The position numbers and the translations under genes were made by a program. This document shows, piece after piece, positions 1-7,810 of a DNA stretch of 33,884 nucleotides. How positions within the stretch are numbered: the stretch's first letter is position 1; each line of letters starts with the position of its first letter. The notes beneath the pieces are model-generated. The model was not told where the DNA came from. It worked only from the letters and a program-made list of their open reading frames with translations, and ran no database searches. Source of the DNA: Candidatus Kuenenia stuttgartensis (GTDB lineage Bacteria > Planctomycetota > UBA11346); the NCBI GenBank assembly GCA_945876185.1, contig CAMCMZ010000001.1, forward strand, positions 130,310 through 164,193, written 5' to 3'.

Positions 1-1
1 C

Positions 2-781
2 CGCGATCACTTCCGCCATGTCGCGGAAAAGGACGTGCGGGCCAAGGGTTCGCGCGATTACGTCAGCCACGTCGACCACCTGGTGCAGGACGCGATCGCG
101 GCCCGGATCCGTGCCCGTTATCCGTCGCACCAGATCCTCGGCGAAGAAGGCGAGCACGACGAAGACGCCGATCGATGGTCGGCTGAGCGGCCGCTCTGGA
201 TCATCGACCCCATCGACGGCACCAGCAACTTCATCCACGGCCTGCCGGCGTACACGGTGTCGATCGCCTACTGCGTCGGCGGCGAACCGGTCGACGGCGT
301 GGTCTACGACCCCTCACGCGACGAATGCTTCATCGGCGAACGCGGCGTCGGCGTGTGGTTGAACGAACAGCGCATGCAGACCTCGGGCCAGACTGATATG
401 GCGCGCGCCCTGGTCGCGATCGCGCTGCCGTATCGCTTCCCCGAGGTCATGGACGACACCGTCGCCGTGATCAGCCGCCTGTCGCGCCGTTGGGACGACC
501 ACCGCCGCAGCGGCAGCGCCGCGTTGGATCTCGCGTGGACTGCGGTCGGCCGCATCGATGCCTACTTCGAGATCGGCATCCACGCCTGGGACACCGCTGC
601 CGGTGAATTGCTGGTGCGCTGCGCCGGTGGTGTCGCCACCGACTTCACCGGCGCCACCGGCGGCCTGACCGGCCGGCGCTCGATTGTCTCCGCCGCCAGC
701 CCCGCCCTGCACGCTGAACTGCTCGCCGGCGTGCAACCGCTGACGTCCTGGCTGCAACGCCCGCCGTTCGCGGCGGGGTGA
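2..781 (+). CDS. Inositol monophosphatase family protein (5' end outside window)
   Basis: The product is a Mg-dependent sugar or inositol phosphate phosphatase of the IMPase/FBPase fold, presumably cytoplasmic. The reading frame is open to the window edge, so the true start lies upstream. The internal GTG at 35 would cut off the N-terminal helix and is not preferred. Family motifs are present: GEE after the first helix (metal ligand), the metal-binding signature WIIDPIDGTSNF, and the second signature around HAWDTAAGELLV followed by an alanine/glycine-rich AGG-like segment. The visible 259 residues are close to the usual family length of about 260-270, so little is missing. The exact substrate (inositol-1-phosphate, histidinol-phosphate or 3'-phosphoadenosine phosphate) cannot be told from motifs alone. 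It converges on the HEAT-protein operon across a 160-bp gap. Confidence 0.9.
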   Translation, partial: RDHFRHVAEKDVRAKGSRDYVSHVDHLVQDAIAARIRARYPSHQILGEEGEHDEDADRWSAERPLWIIDPIDGTSNFIHGLPAYTVSIAYCVGGEPVDGVVYDPSRDECFIGERGVGVWLNEQRMQTSGQTDMARALVAIALPYRFPEVMDDTVAVISRLSRRWDDHRRSGSAALDLAWTAVGRIDAYFEIGIHAWDTAAGELLVRCAGGVATDFTGATGGLTGRRSIVSAASPALHAELLAGVQPLTSWLQRPPFAAG

Positions 782-806
782 TTTTCGCACTGGCGTACGT
801 GATCCG

Positions 807-840
807 CTTGCGCCCTGGGACCGCCAGGCTCCAGCCTGGC
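807..840. repeat. REP-like palindromic repeat between convergent genes
   Basis: A conserved head, CGCTTGCGCCCTGGGACCGCC, precedes a perfect 8-bp stem with a 2-base loop (gccaggct/agcctggc, 823-840). Almost the same head, followed by a different palindrome, occurs at 20087-20119, and a related CCTGGGAACGCC head sits inside the element at 6849-7112. Its place between convergent genes means it could also end transcription, but there is no T-tract. Apart from this repeat I see nothing in the 782-941 gap. Confidence 0.7.
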
Positions 841-941
841 AGGCGACTCGGACGGGCCAGAACGCCAGCGGGAAACCATCACCGCGCGTCGCAGGCCATC
901 GATCTGCGATGCGCGCACCGACTATCAGGCAAGTCCGTTCT

Positions 942-3900
942 TCAGGGCTTTTCCTGCGGCGGCAGGCGCTGCGAGGCCGGTAGGAGGAAATCCAGCCGGC
1001 CGTTGGCCTTGGGCAGCAGGCGTTGAAGGATCGGCAGCCAACGGTCGCGATCCGTGCGCAAGGCGGCGGCGAAGGCGGGGGCGAGGCTGCGGGCGACGCT
1101 GGCATCGGCGACGCGTTCGGCCAGGACGGCTTCGATCGGCGCGGCCGGTGGCATGAGGTGCATCCAGGCAACCAGGACGCGGACCGGGGCGGTGCGCGCG
1201 ATGGCGGCGAGGGCCTCGGCGTGAGGGGCGAGCTTCCCCGCCAGGTAGCGTTCGGCGACGGTGGCGGCGAAGCCCTGCGCTCCGGCGGGCAGGGTGGCGC
1301 AGCGCGCCAGGAACGCGGCCGCATCGAGCCGACCTTCCTTGAGGGCGAGCGCCGCGCCGGCCAGCCAGAGTTCGCCGTTGGGGGATTCCAGGGCATCGAG
1401 GTAGGCCTGACGTTGGCCGGCGGCGAGCGGGATGCCGGTGCGCAGCCAGGCGGCGGCAACGTCGTCGCGTTTGGCGATGAGGCCGGCGAGGGCGGCATCG
1501 AAAGCGGCCGGCCCGGCCAGGCGCAACTGGCGCAGGGCCGGAGCGCGTTGGACCACCTCGGCAGCGGTTAGGGCGGCGAGATCCTTCCCCAGGGTTTCCG
1601 CGTCCGTGACCGGTGCGATCCGATCCTGCTCGCCCAGCAGGCCGGCCCGTAGCAGCGCGAGCGCGGCTGCTTGCGGCAGCGGTCCACCCTGGCGCAGCAG
1701 GTCGAGGAACCCAGCCTGGGCCATCAGTCGCGAATGGTTTGCGTGGGAGAGGATGAACGCGCTGCGGTCCTTCGGATCAAGGCTGGCCAGCCAACGCACG
1801 ATTTTCTTAGCATCCGATTCGTCGAGGTCCCGCGAGGCCTGGTTCAGCATCTGGTCCAGGGCTGGCAGCAGATCCGGGTTCTGCGGCACCAGGAAGCGGC
1901 GAAGCTCGTAGAAGTTTGCAGATTTCTTGGCGTTGATCGCGGCCACCAGGCGCGGGCGCGCCTCTGGTAGGAAGCGCATCGCCAACGCCCAGGCGTTGGT
2001 ATCGTGGTCCCAGTGCGACAGGTCGGCGGCGGCTTCAAGGGGACCGCCGGCGAACACGATGGCGAGGGCGAGGTCGCTGCTGCGGTCCTTCGGCACTTCC
2101 TTCGACACTTGGGCCTCCTGCAAGGCGCGGACCAGGGCGGCGCAGCTTTCGCCGCTGGGGGTGCCCGGCCAGGGTGCGACGGACCAGTCCAAGCCTGCAT
2201 TGCGGTCGTCTTCGTCCGGATCTATTGCCTGATCAGCCCGTTTGCGTTTGCGACCGACCAGTTCGACTTTGGTCTGCGCATCCAGGGTGAGGGTGGTGTG
2301 GCGTTCGTCGTTGCGGTGCTTGGTTTCGGTGTCCTGGACCTGCAGCACGTGCAAGTCCTGGTGCTCGGCGATGAGCGCAAGCCGGGCCGGGAAAAGCGCA
2401 CCCATGCTTCGAGCCCGGTGCAGCAATCGTTGCCAGGTCGATCCGTCCAAGGCCTGTCCGGCCGTGGTCTTGGTGTTGGCCAACTGCACCAGGGTGGTGA
2501 CCGCCTCGATCCGCCACGGCGTGGCATGGATCAGCGCCCGCCAGAGGATGGTGCGGTCGGATTCGCCAGCACTGGCGAGCAGTTCCTCGGCCTTGGCCGG
2601 GGGCAGGGTGCCGAGCATGACCGCCAGGGCGGTGCGCGCTGCCTGGGCCGGACCATTGTGAGTGGCGACGGTGGCGAGGGCCGCAGGGAAGGCGGTGTCG
2701 GCCGTCGCCGGGCCGGCCCGGCGTCCACGGGCGTCCAGGCGTTCGACCAGGAGTTCCGCCGCCACGCGGGCGACCGCCTGGTCGCTGCCCAGAACCAGCG
2801 GCCGCACCAGGTCGCCATCGCCGTCCTGCCAATTACGGCGCAGCAGGCCGAGCGCCGTTCCGGCCTTGCCGTCGGTGATCATGCGCCGGAGCAGCGCCGT
2901 GCGCTGGGCCCCGCGCTCGGCGTTGATAACCGCCTTGGCCGCAGCCTGGGCGACGAAGGGATCAGGATCCGCGCTGAGGCGGAGCAGATCCTTATGGATG
3001 CCATTCTTGGTGGGGTTTTCCTCGCCGCGTTGCTGTTCCGCCACCGTGGCCAGGCGTTCGATGGCCTTGGCCCGGCGGACCGCCGGCTGGCGCATATCAG
3101 CAGCGAGGCGGGTCAGGATGGGGGTGTCGGTCGCTTCGACCCCGAGGTGGCCGAGGGATTCCAGGGCGCTGTCGACCACCGCCGGCTGGGTCGACAGCAG
3201 CAACGGGGCGACGTCGGTGCGCAGGTCTTTGGCCTTGAGGGTGACGGCGAAGAGCATCGCCGCGAGCTGCTCCTCGACGCTGCCTTCGCGCAGGCTGGTG
3301 CGGATGCGCCGGATGGCACGGGCCTGATGGAAGGCCGGGGGCCCGTCGCTGGAGGACTGGTCGAACCGCCATTTCACCTTCAATTCCTCTGCATCATCGC
3401 TCAGGCGCACCAGGCGGTCGAACGCGGCGGTGCGCACGCGGGGGTCGTCGTCGTCCGCCCAGCGCAGCAGGTGCATGGGGCCGTCGGCGTCCTTCAGGGT
3501 GGTCACGGCGGTGGCGATGGCGCGCAGGCATTCCAGGCGCTTGGCCGGTTCCGCCGCGTCCATCTGGTCGAAGCCGGCTGGTCCAAGCTGCTGCCACAGC
3601 CTGGGACTGACCGCGCGGTCGACCAGGCGGGCGGCGGTGGCGAGTTCGCGCCGGCGTTCCTTGGGCGCGCCGGCGGCGGCGGCCTGGAGCGCTGCGGCCA
3701 CGGTGCCATCGGCCTTGGCGCCGCTTCCCAGCGCGAGCAGGCCGGCCAGCGCCTCGGCGCGCGGCAGGTCGGCGATCAGGGTCTGGATCTCGGTCTCGAC
3801 CTTGGATCCCGCCGTCCCGGTCGCGACCTTGGCGGCGAGCACATCGCGCCAGTCCTTGGCGAGCAGGTCATGATGCCCGGCATAGGCAGCCAGGCCGCGC

Positions 3901-4547
3901 TGGGTGCGGGTGAGCTGTTCAAGCGCATGGTGCGCGATGGCGACGACCTCGGAGTCCTTGGCGCTGGCGACCACCTCGACCAGCAGCGCGCCGTGCTCTG
4001 CGGCCGTGCCCCGGGCGACGATCAGGACGGCGGCCGGTCCGGCGCTGGCGGGCTCGGCGAGCCACTCTGCCAGGCGCCGGCGCAGGGTTTCCTCGGCCAA
4101 GGGCGCAGGATGGTCGTTCAGCAGCAGGCACACCACCGCGACGTTGCTGTTGCCGCTGTTGCCGCCGCCACCGCTGGTGCCGCTAGTGCCGCCGCTGCCG
4201 TCGGCAAGCGCGACCAGGTCGGCCATGGCCAGGGTGGCGAGGCCCGGCCGCAGAGCCGGCGAGGCCAGGCGCACGACCTCGGCGTCAGTGCTGGAGCGCA
4301 GCACCGGCAGCAGCGCGGCCGGCGCGATGCCGGCCCCGGCGCAGAGGCGGGCCGCGCCCCGGCGCACCCGGGCATCGGGGTCGGCCAGGCGGGTCAGCAG
4401 GCCGGCCGGGTCGGCTTGCCAGCTTTGCGCCAGCGCAGCCAGGGCAGGAGATCCGGCGCGCAGGTCGGCTGCGCTGGCGGGGTCCTCGCCGGCGCCAAGA
4501 CCAACGAGCACCAGCATCAGGCCGAAGCCGGCGGAGCACCGTTTCAC
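942..4547 (-). CDS. Exported HEAT-repeat protein, last gene of the MoxR operon
   Basis: A 1201-residue protein with an N-terminal signal peptide: basic start, hydrophobic core, then an Ala-rich cleavage region around residues 24-28. The rest is alpha-helical and Ala/Leu-rich, with repeated patterns such as DPDARVRRGAARL, DDPRVRTAAFDRL and DPDPFVAQAAAKAV typical of HEAT/PBS-lyase-like repeats. It is therefore probably a periplasmic or envelope scaffold rather than an enzyme. A Gly/Ser/Asn-rich low-complexity linker lies near residues 113-135. The start is GTG at 4547, giving a GTGA overlap with the stop of the thioredoxin gene and so translational coupling. It is the last of nine genes in the operon. 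HEAT solenoids bind other proteins, so a scaffold role for the upstream gene products is an inference from context. No catalytic motif was recognised. Confidence 0.85.
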   Translation of the reverse strand: MKRCSAGFGLMLVLVGLGAGEDPASAADLRAGSPALAALAQSWQADPAGLLTRLADPDARVRRGAARLCAGAGIAPAALLPVLRSSTDAEVVRLASPALRPGLATLAMADLVALADGSGGTSGTSGGGGNSGNSNVAVVCLLLNDHPAPLAEETLRRRLAEWLAEPASAGPAAVLIVARGTAAEHGALLVEVVASAKDSEVVAIAHHALEQLTRTQRGLAAYAGHHDLLAKDWRDVLAAKVATGTAGSKVETEIQTLIADLPRAEALAGLLALGSGAKADGTVAAALQAAAAGAPKERRRELATAARLVDRAVSPRLWQQLGPAGFDQMDAAEPAKRLECLRAIATAVTTLKDADGPMHLLRWADDDDPRVRTAAFDRLVRLSDDAEELKVKWRFDQSSSDGPPAFHQARAIRRIRTSLREGSVEEQLAAMLFAVTLKAKDLRTDVAPLLLSTQPAVVDSALESLGHLGVEATDTPILTRLAADMRQPAVRRAKAIERLATVAEQQRGEENPTKNGIHKDLLRLSADPDPFVAQAAAKAVINAERGAQRTALLRRMITDGKAGTALGLLRRNWQDGDGDLVRPLVLGSDQAVARVAAELLVERLDARGRRAGPATADTAFPAALATVATHNGPAQAARTALAVMLGTLPPAKAEELLASAGESDRTILWRALIHATPWRIEAVTTLVQLANTKTTAGQALDGSTWQRLLHRARSMGALFPARLALIAEHQDLHVLQVQDTETKHRNDERHTTLTLDAQTKVELVGRKRKRADQAIDPDEDDRNAGLDWSVAPWPGTPSGESCAALVRALQEAQVSKEVPKDRSSDLALAIVFAGGPLEAAADLSHWDHDTNAWALAMRFLPEARPRLVAAINAKKSANFYELRRFLVPQNPDLLPALDQMLNQASRDLDESDAKKIVRWLASLDPKDRSAFILSHANHSRLMAQAGFLDLLRQGGPLPQAAALALLRAGLLGEQDRIAPVTDAETLGKDLAALTAAEVVQRAPALRQLRLAGPAAFDAALAGLIAKRDDVAAAWLRTGIPLAAGQRQAYLDALESPNGELWLAGAALALKEGRLDAAAFLARCATLPAGAQGFAATVAERYLAGKLAPHAEALAAIARTAPVRVLVAWMHLMPPAAPIEAVLAERVADASVARSLAPAFAAALRTDRDRWLPILQRLLPKANGRLDFLLPASQRLPPQEKP

Positions 4548-5356
4548 GGCACCACCTCGGGGTGGGCGGGGATCTGCGCGCGCCAGGCGGTGGCCTGGGC
4601 TGCACGCTCCGAGGGCGCGGCAAAAGGATCGTATGCGACCGGGCCTGCGAGGGTTTGCGCCAGCGCGGCGGCGGCATCGACGCGCACGGTCAGGCGTTCA
4701 TGGGTGAGCAGCGGCCACAGGGCGGCGGACGCCGCCGGCATCCCGGCCAGAAGTTGCCGCACCTGCGCCCGCGACTCCGGCGCCCCGACGCCCAGCAGGG
4801 CGGCCAGCTTGGCCACGCCGTCTGGATCCTTGGCCAGGGCGGCGAGATCGGCAGCGGCGGTCAGCGCGACGGGCTTCTGGCCCTCGTTATCGCCATGCAG
4901 GACCAGCACCCGCACCGCCGTGGCGAGTTCGCCCGGCGGCTGGTAGCCGCGCAGAACGCGCACGAGTTCCAGCTTGCGGTTGATCAGCGCCAGGGTGGGC
5001 AGGCCTTGGACCGCGAACATCGCCACCAGGTCGGGCCGGTGGGTGACGTCGATCTCGATCGGGACCACCTCGCCCAGGGCCGCGCGCAGATCCTGGTTGT
5101 CGCGCGAATCCTGTTTCAGGACCTGGCACCACGAGCACTTCGCGCCGGAGAACAGCAGCACCAGGGGCCGTTCCGCTCCGGCGGTGCGGGCCTGGGCCAC
5201 GGCGGCGGAGAAATCCGAGCGCCAGAGCGGGGCCGGGCCTTCTGCGCCAGGGGCCGGCACCTCTTCGGCGGCCAGCGCCTCGCCGCCGGCAAGCACCGTG
5301 ATCAGCCAGGCGGTGACGGTGGCGAAGAAGCGGCTGGCGTGACGTTTATTTTCCAT
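4544..5356 (-). CDS. Thioredoxin-fold protein with CSWC active site, exported
   Basis: A 270-residue protein. I chose ATG 5356, because residues upstream in the same frame are Arg/Pro/Ala-rich out-of-frame noise and because a basic-hydrophobic signal sequence (MENKRHASRFF, then TAWLITVLAGGEALA) follows this start. Residues about 45-150 form a thioredoxin domain with a CSWC redox pair in the context SGAKCSWCQVLK, and the cis-proline loop GLPTLALI. The C-terminal third (about 160-270) is helical and resembles a short HEAT-like extension. It overlaps the cytochrome gene by 11 bases and the HEAT gene by 4. An envelope thiol-disulfide reductase or protein-folding role is expected. Reduction of cytochrome haem-binding cysteines, as done by CcmG/ResA proteins, is a plausible job given the tetraheme gene next to it, but that is inference. 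Confidence 0.85.
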   Translation of the reverse strand: MENKRHASRFFATVTAWLITVLAGGEALAAEEVPAPGAEGPAPLWRSDFSAAVAQARTAGAERPLVLLFSGAKCSWCQVLKQDSRDNQDLRAALGEVVPIEIDVTHRPDLVAMFAVQGLPTLALINRKLELVRVLRGYQPPGELATAVRVLVLHGDNEGQKPVALTAAADLAALAKDPDGVAKLAALLGVGAPESRAQVRQLLAGMPAASAALWPLLTHERLTVRVDAAAALAQTLAGPVAYDPFAAPSERAAQATAWRAQIPAHPEVVP

Positions 5357-7142
5357 GGCGGATTTTGTTCCAGTAGAGGTCGTAGACGAACTTCGGGCTG
5401 TTCTCGCCATCGTGGCAGCGGACGCAGGTCGCGGGCGTGATCGGATCGAGCGAACCGCTCGCGGCGCGGCCCGCCGCGCGTTCGCTGGCGTGGACCGAAC
5501 CCCGGCCATGGCAGGATTCGCACGAAACCAGGGCGGTGTGCGGCCGGGGCGGGCCGCGCCGCTGGTAGCCGTCGGGCAGGCCGAGGCCGGTGACGTGGCA
5601 GCGCAGGCAGTCGGGATCATTCTGGTAGCCCTTGGCGCTGAGACTGGCGAGGGCATGCGCGTGGCGGCTGGCCGCATGCACCTTGGCCGCCGTAGCATGG
5701 CAAGCGGTGCAGGCGGCATCGCCGACGTAGCGGCGGGTGGCGGCTGCGGCGGTGCCGGAGGTAGCAGTGGTGGCGGAAGGGAGCGTGGTCAGGCCGCCGA
5801 TGCGTTCATCGACAGCGAGATCCATCGCGCCCAGGTTTTCCTGGTATTTCCTGATCAGGGCGCGCACCTGGGGCTGGTCGGGGATGCGGTCGCCGATCAG
5901 CTCGAAACCGCAATCTGCAGCGCCCCAGCGCCACCAGCCGATGGTCTTGCCTTCGTTGGCGGCGTAGACCACCCGTGCCGGGCCGACCGCCAGCGGGCGC
6001 TGGCTCGGCTGCTTCACCGCCCCGCCGACCACCAGGGCGAGGCCCGGCACCGCCCGCGCCAGGCGTTCGCAACCGGCCTCATCCAGGTCAGCGAGCACGA
6101 TCACCCGTTCGCCCGCCAGGGTCGGCAGCAGGCGGGCGAGCGCCTCGGCCGGCTCGTCGGCGACCAGGCCCTCGCCCTGGGCGTGCGCCGGCGCGACCGC
6201 GGTGATCGCATAGCCGACCCCGCCCCGGCGCAGGCGCAGCACCGGCTGCACCGCCAGGGGGGCGCCGGTCACGCGCAGATTGGCGCACACCACCGGCGGC
6301 ACGCCGGGATGGGCCAGGATGCGGGCGAGCGCGCTGCGGCCCAGGCGCACCTCGGGCTCGCCCAGCGCGACCGCATCGATCCCCGCGAGCGCGGCACCGC
6401 CCAGGTAGAATTGGGCGCGCAGCACCTGGTAGTCGGCCGACCCGCCGGACCAGCCGCCGAGTTCGACGCTGATCCGCCGTTCCGCAGCAACGCGCCCAAG
6501 CAAGGTCGCGCGGCGGGCAAGGCCGCCGTGCATGCCGGCGACGCAGCCGCAGGGTTCGAGCTTCGCCCCTGCGTGCGCCGACCAGGCCACCACCGGTTCG
6601 GCGGGGGTGGCCTGGTCGGCGGACGGTGGCAGTGGCGGCAGGGCGGGATCGATCGTGGCGACCGCCGTTGCCGGGTCAGGTCCGGGTATGGCCACCGGGG
6701 GCGATCCACTGCCGCCGCAGGCGGCGAGCCAGGCCAGCGCGACGACCAGCCCGGCCGCTTGCACCGCCCAGCCGGCCTGGCGGCCCCAGACGCTCTGACC
6801 GGCCCAGCCGGCCTGGGTGGTGGTGGCGCTGAGCAGCGGGGCTGGGCGCAATGCTGTGAAGCTAAGAGGGCAGCGACCCTCAGCGAACGTTTCCTTGCTT
6901 TTCACTAACGTTTCGTGGATCTGTGCCTGGGAACGCCGAGCACCAGCTCGGCTTCGGATCGATTCCCTTAGGGCAGGTGGCGCCAGGCTACACCTGAATT
7001 CATCCGCTTTCTCTTGGTATCGGATTGCATGGCCGAGCTGGTGCTCGGCGCTCCCGGGGTCGGCGCTCACCATTTCGCAGTGAATCCTCCGATCCTTAGC
7101 TTCACAGCATTGGGCAGGGCGGGGCTGGCTGGTCATGGTCAT
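5346..7142 (-). CDS. Tetraheme c-type cytochrome lipoprotein with 5'-nucleotidase-like N-domain; 5' end carries a repeat insertion
   Basis: Four CxxCH haem motifs (CTACH, CLRCH, CESCH, CVRCH) lie in the last 125 residues, as in cytochrome c554-like multiheme domains. The middle part (about residues 165-430) resembles the UshA/SoxB metallophosphatase region, with EPCGC and GGLARRA motifs, but lacks the usual Asp/His metal-ligand start, so phosphatase activity is doubtful. A lipoprotein signal with lipobox LAAC has its cysteine at residue 142 of the long form. The start is ambiguous. ATG 7142 gives an ATGA overlap with the DUF4159 stop like other junctions in the operon, but residues 11-98 are then encoded by a repeat element (6849-7112) and the signal peptide becomes internal. 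GTG 6764 (signal peptide only) or TTG 6851 would restore export. The ancestral start was probably 7142 before insertion. Probable envelope electron carrier. Confidence 0.8.
   Translation of the reverse strand: MTMTSQPRPAQCCEAKDRRIHCEMVSADPGSAEHQLGHAIRYQEKADEFRCSLAPPALRESIRSRAGARRSQAQIHETLVKSKETFAEGRCPLSFTALRPAPLLSATTTQAGWAGQSVWGRQAGWAVQAAGLVVALAWLAACGGSGSPPVAIPGPDPATAVATIDPALPPLPPSADQATPAEPVVAWSAHAGAKLEPCGCVAGMHGGLARRATLLGRVAAERRISVELGGWSGGSADYQVLRAQFYLGGAALAGIDAVALGEPEVRLGRSALARILAHPGVPPVVCANLRVTGAPLAVQPVLRLRRGGVGYAITAVAPAHAQGEGLVADEPAEALARLLPTLAGERVIVLADLDEAGCERLARAVPGLALVVGGAVKQPSQRPLAVGPARVVYAANEGKTIGWWRWGAADCGFELIGDRIPDQPQVRALIRKYQENLGAMDLAVDERIGGLTTLPSATTATSGTAAAATRRYVGDAACTACHATAAKVHAASRHAHALASLSAKGYQNDPDCLRCHVTGLGLPDGYQRRGPPRPHTALVSCESCHGRGSVHASERAAGRAASGSLDPITPATCVRCHDGENSPKFVYDLYWNKIRHGK
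6849..7112. mobile_element. 264-bp palindromic element (MITE/REP-pair-like) with 18-bp terminal inverted repeats
   Basis: The left end CAATGCTGTGAAGCTAAG (6849-6866) is exactly inverted at 7095-7112. Inside are two more hairpins in opposite orientation, gccgagc-acca-gctcggc (6935-6952) and gccgagc-tggt-gctcggc (7032-7049), each next to a GGGA(A/G)CGCC-type head. There is also a small GAGGG/CCCTC stem just inside the left end. The structure fits a nonautonomous mobile or REP-pair element. The flanks share the 10-mer gcggggctgg (6836-6845 and 7119-7128), which may be a target-site trace or chance in GC-rich DNA. Its length is 88 codons exactly and it has no stop in the cytochrome frame. Confidence 0.7.
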
Positions 7143-7810
7143 TCCACCAAAGCGTAGACCAGGGTGTTGGCGACCATCTGTTCGGCAGCTTTCACCTCAT
7201 TGCCGCCGCAGCAGCAGCAGCCCTGGGTGTGGGCGGTGTCGTTCAGGCCTTCCTTGCTGAACAGGCAGACCAGGCGGCCGTCGCGGATGACGCCATGGAA
7301 CTTGGCGGTGCCGCCGTGCGACAACGAGACGTCGGTGAGGGTGAACAAGGTCGAGAAGACGGGATGGTTCTTGGGCAGCTCGACCAGGGCGCCGGCCCCG
7401 AAGATGGCGTTGATCTCGGTGGTGAAGCTCTGCGACCAGGCCTGGTCGGAACAGCCGGCGCTGGCGAGCAGGAAGCCGCCACCCTCCAGGTAGCGCTTGA
7501 GGATGCTGCGTTCGGCCTCGGGCAGGGTGAAGGCGTCTTGACCGTTCATGATCACGAATGGGGTCTGGCTGAGCTCGTCTTCGCGCGCGAGGCGAAGCGA
7601 ACGCATGCGCTTCTCGGTCTTGACGCCGGCGTCGGTCTCGACCGAGGTCAGGAAGCGGTCGCTGAAGCAGACCGAACTCTTGTCGCCGGCATAGATCAGG
7701 TTGCCGACCAGCACCCGCCGCGATTCGGGCGGCGGATCGTAGGCCGCCACCCGGGCGGACCCCAAGGCGAAGCAGGCGAGGATGGCCAGGGCGGTGCAGG
7801 TGCGGATCAT
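7139..7810 (-). CDS. DUF4159 domain protein, exported
   Basis: A 223-residue protein with a signal peptide (hydrophobic core TALAILACFALGSARVAA). The body has the DUF4159 pattern: VGNLIYAG near the start, the ISR-like segment TPFVIMNGQDAFTLPEAERSILKRYLEGGGFLLAS, and a C-terminal EQMVANTLVYAL helix. The domain is a glutamine-amidotransferase-like fold commonly encoded next to MoxR/VWA genes in planctomycetes and related bacteria. Its function is unknown. A CCCCGG cluster lies shortly before the C-terminal helix. The start codon overlaps the DUF4175 stop by 4 bases, and its stop overlaps ATG 7142 of the cytochrome frame by 4 bases. Confidence 0.85.
   Translation of the reverse strand: MIRTCTALAILACFALGSARVAAYDPPPESRRVLVGNLIYAGDKSSVCFSDRFLTSVETDAGVKTEKRMRSLRLAREDELSQTPFVIMNGQDAFTLPEAERSILKRYLEGGGFLLASAGCSDQAWSQSFTTEINAIFGAGALVELPKNHPVFSTLFTLTDVSLSHGGTAKFHGVIRDGRLVCLFSKEGLNDTAHTQGCCCCGGNEVKAAEQMVANTLVYALVE

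Noticed and set aside
2004..4946. 980-codon plus-strand open frame opposite the HEAT gene
   Set aside because: It is rich in Gly, Gln, Arg and Asp as expected for the antisense frame of GC-rich coding DNA, has no known motif, and crosses two well-supported minus-strand genes.
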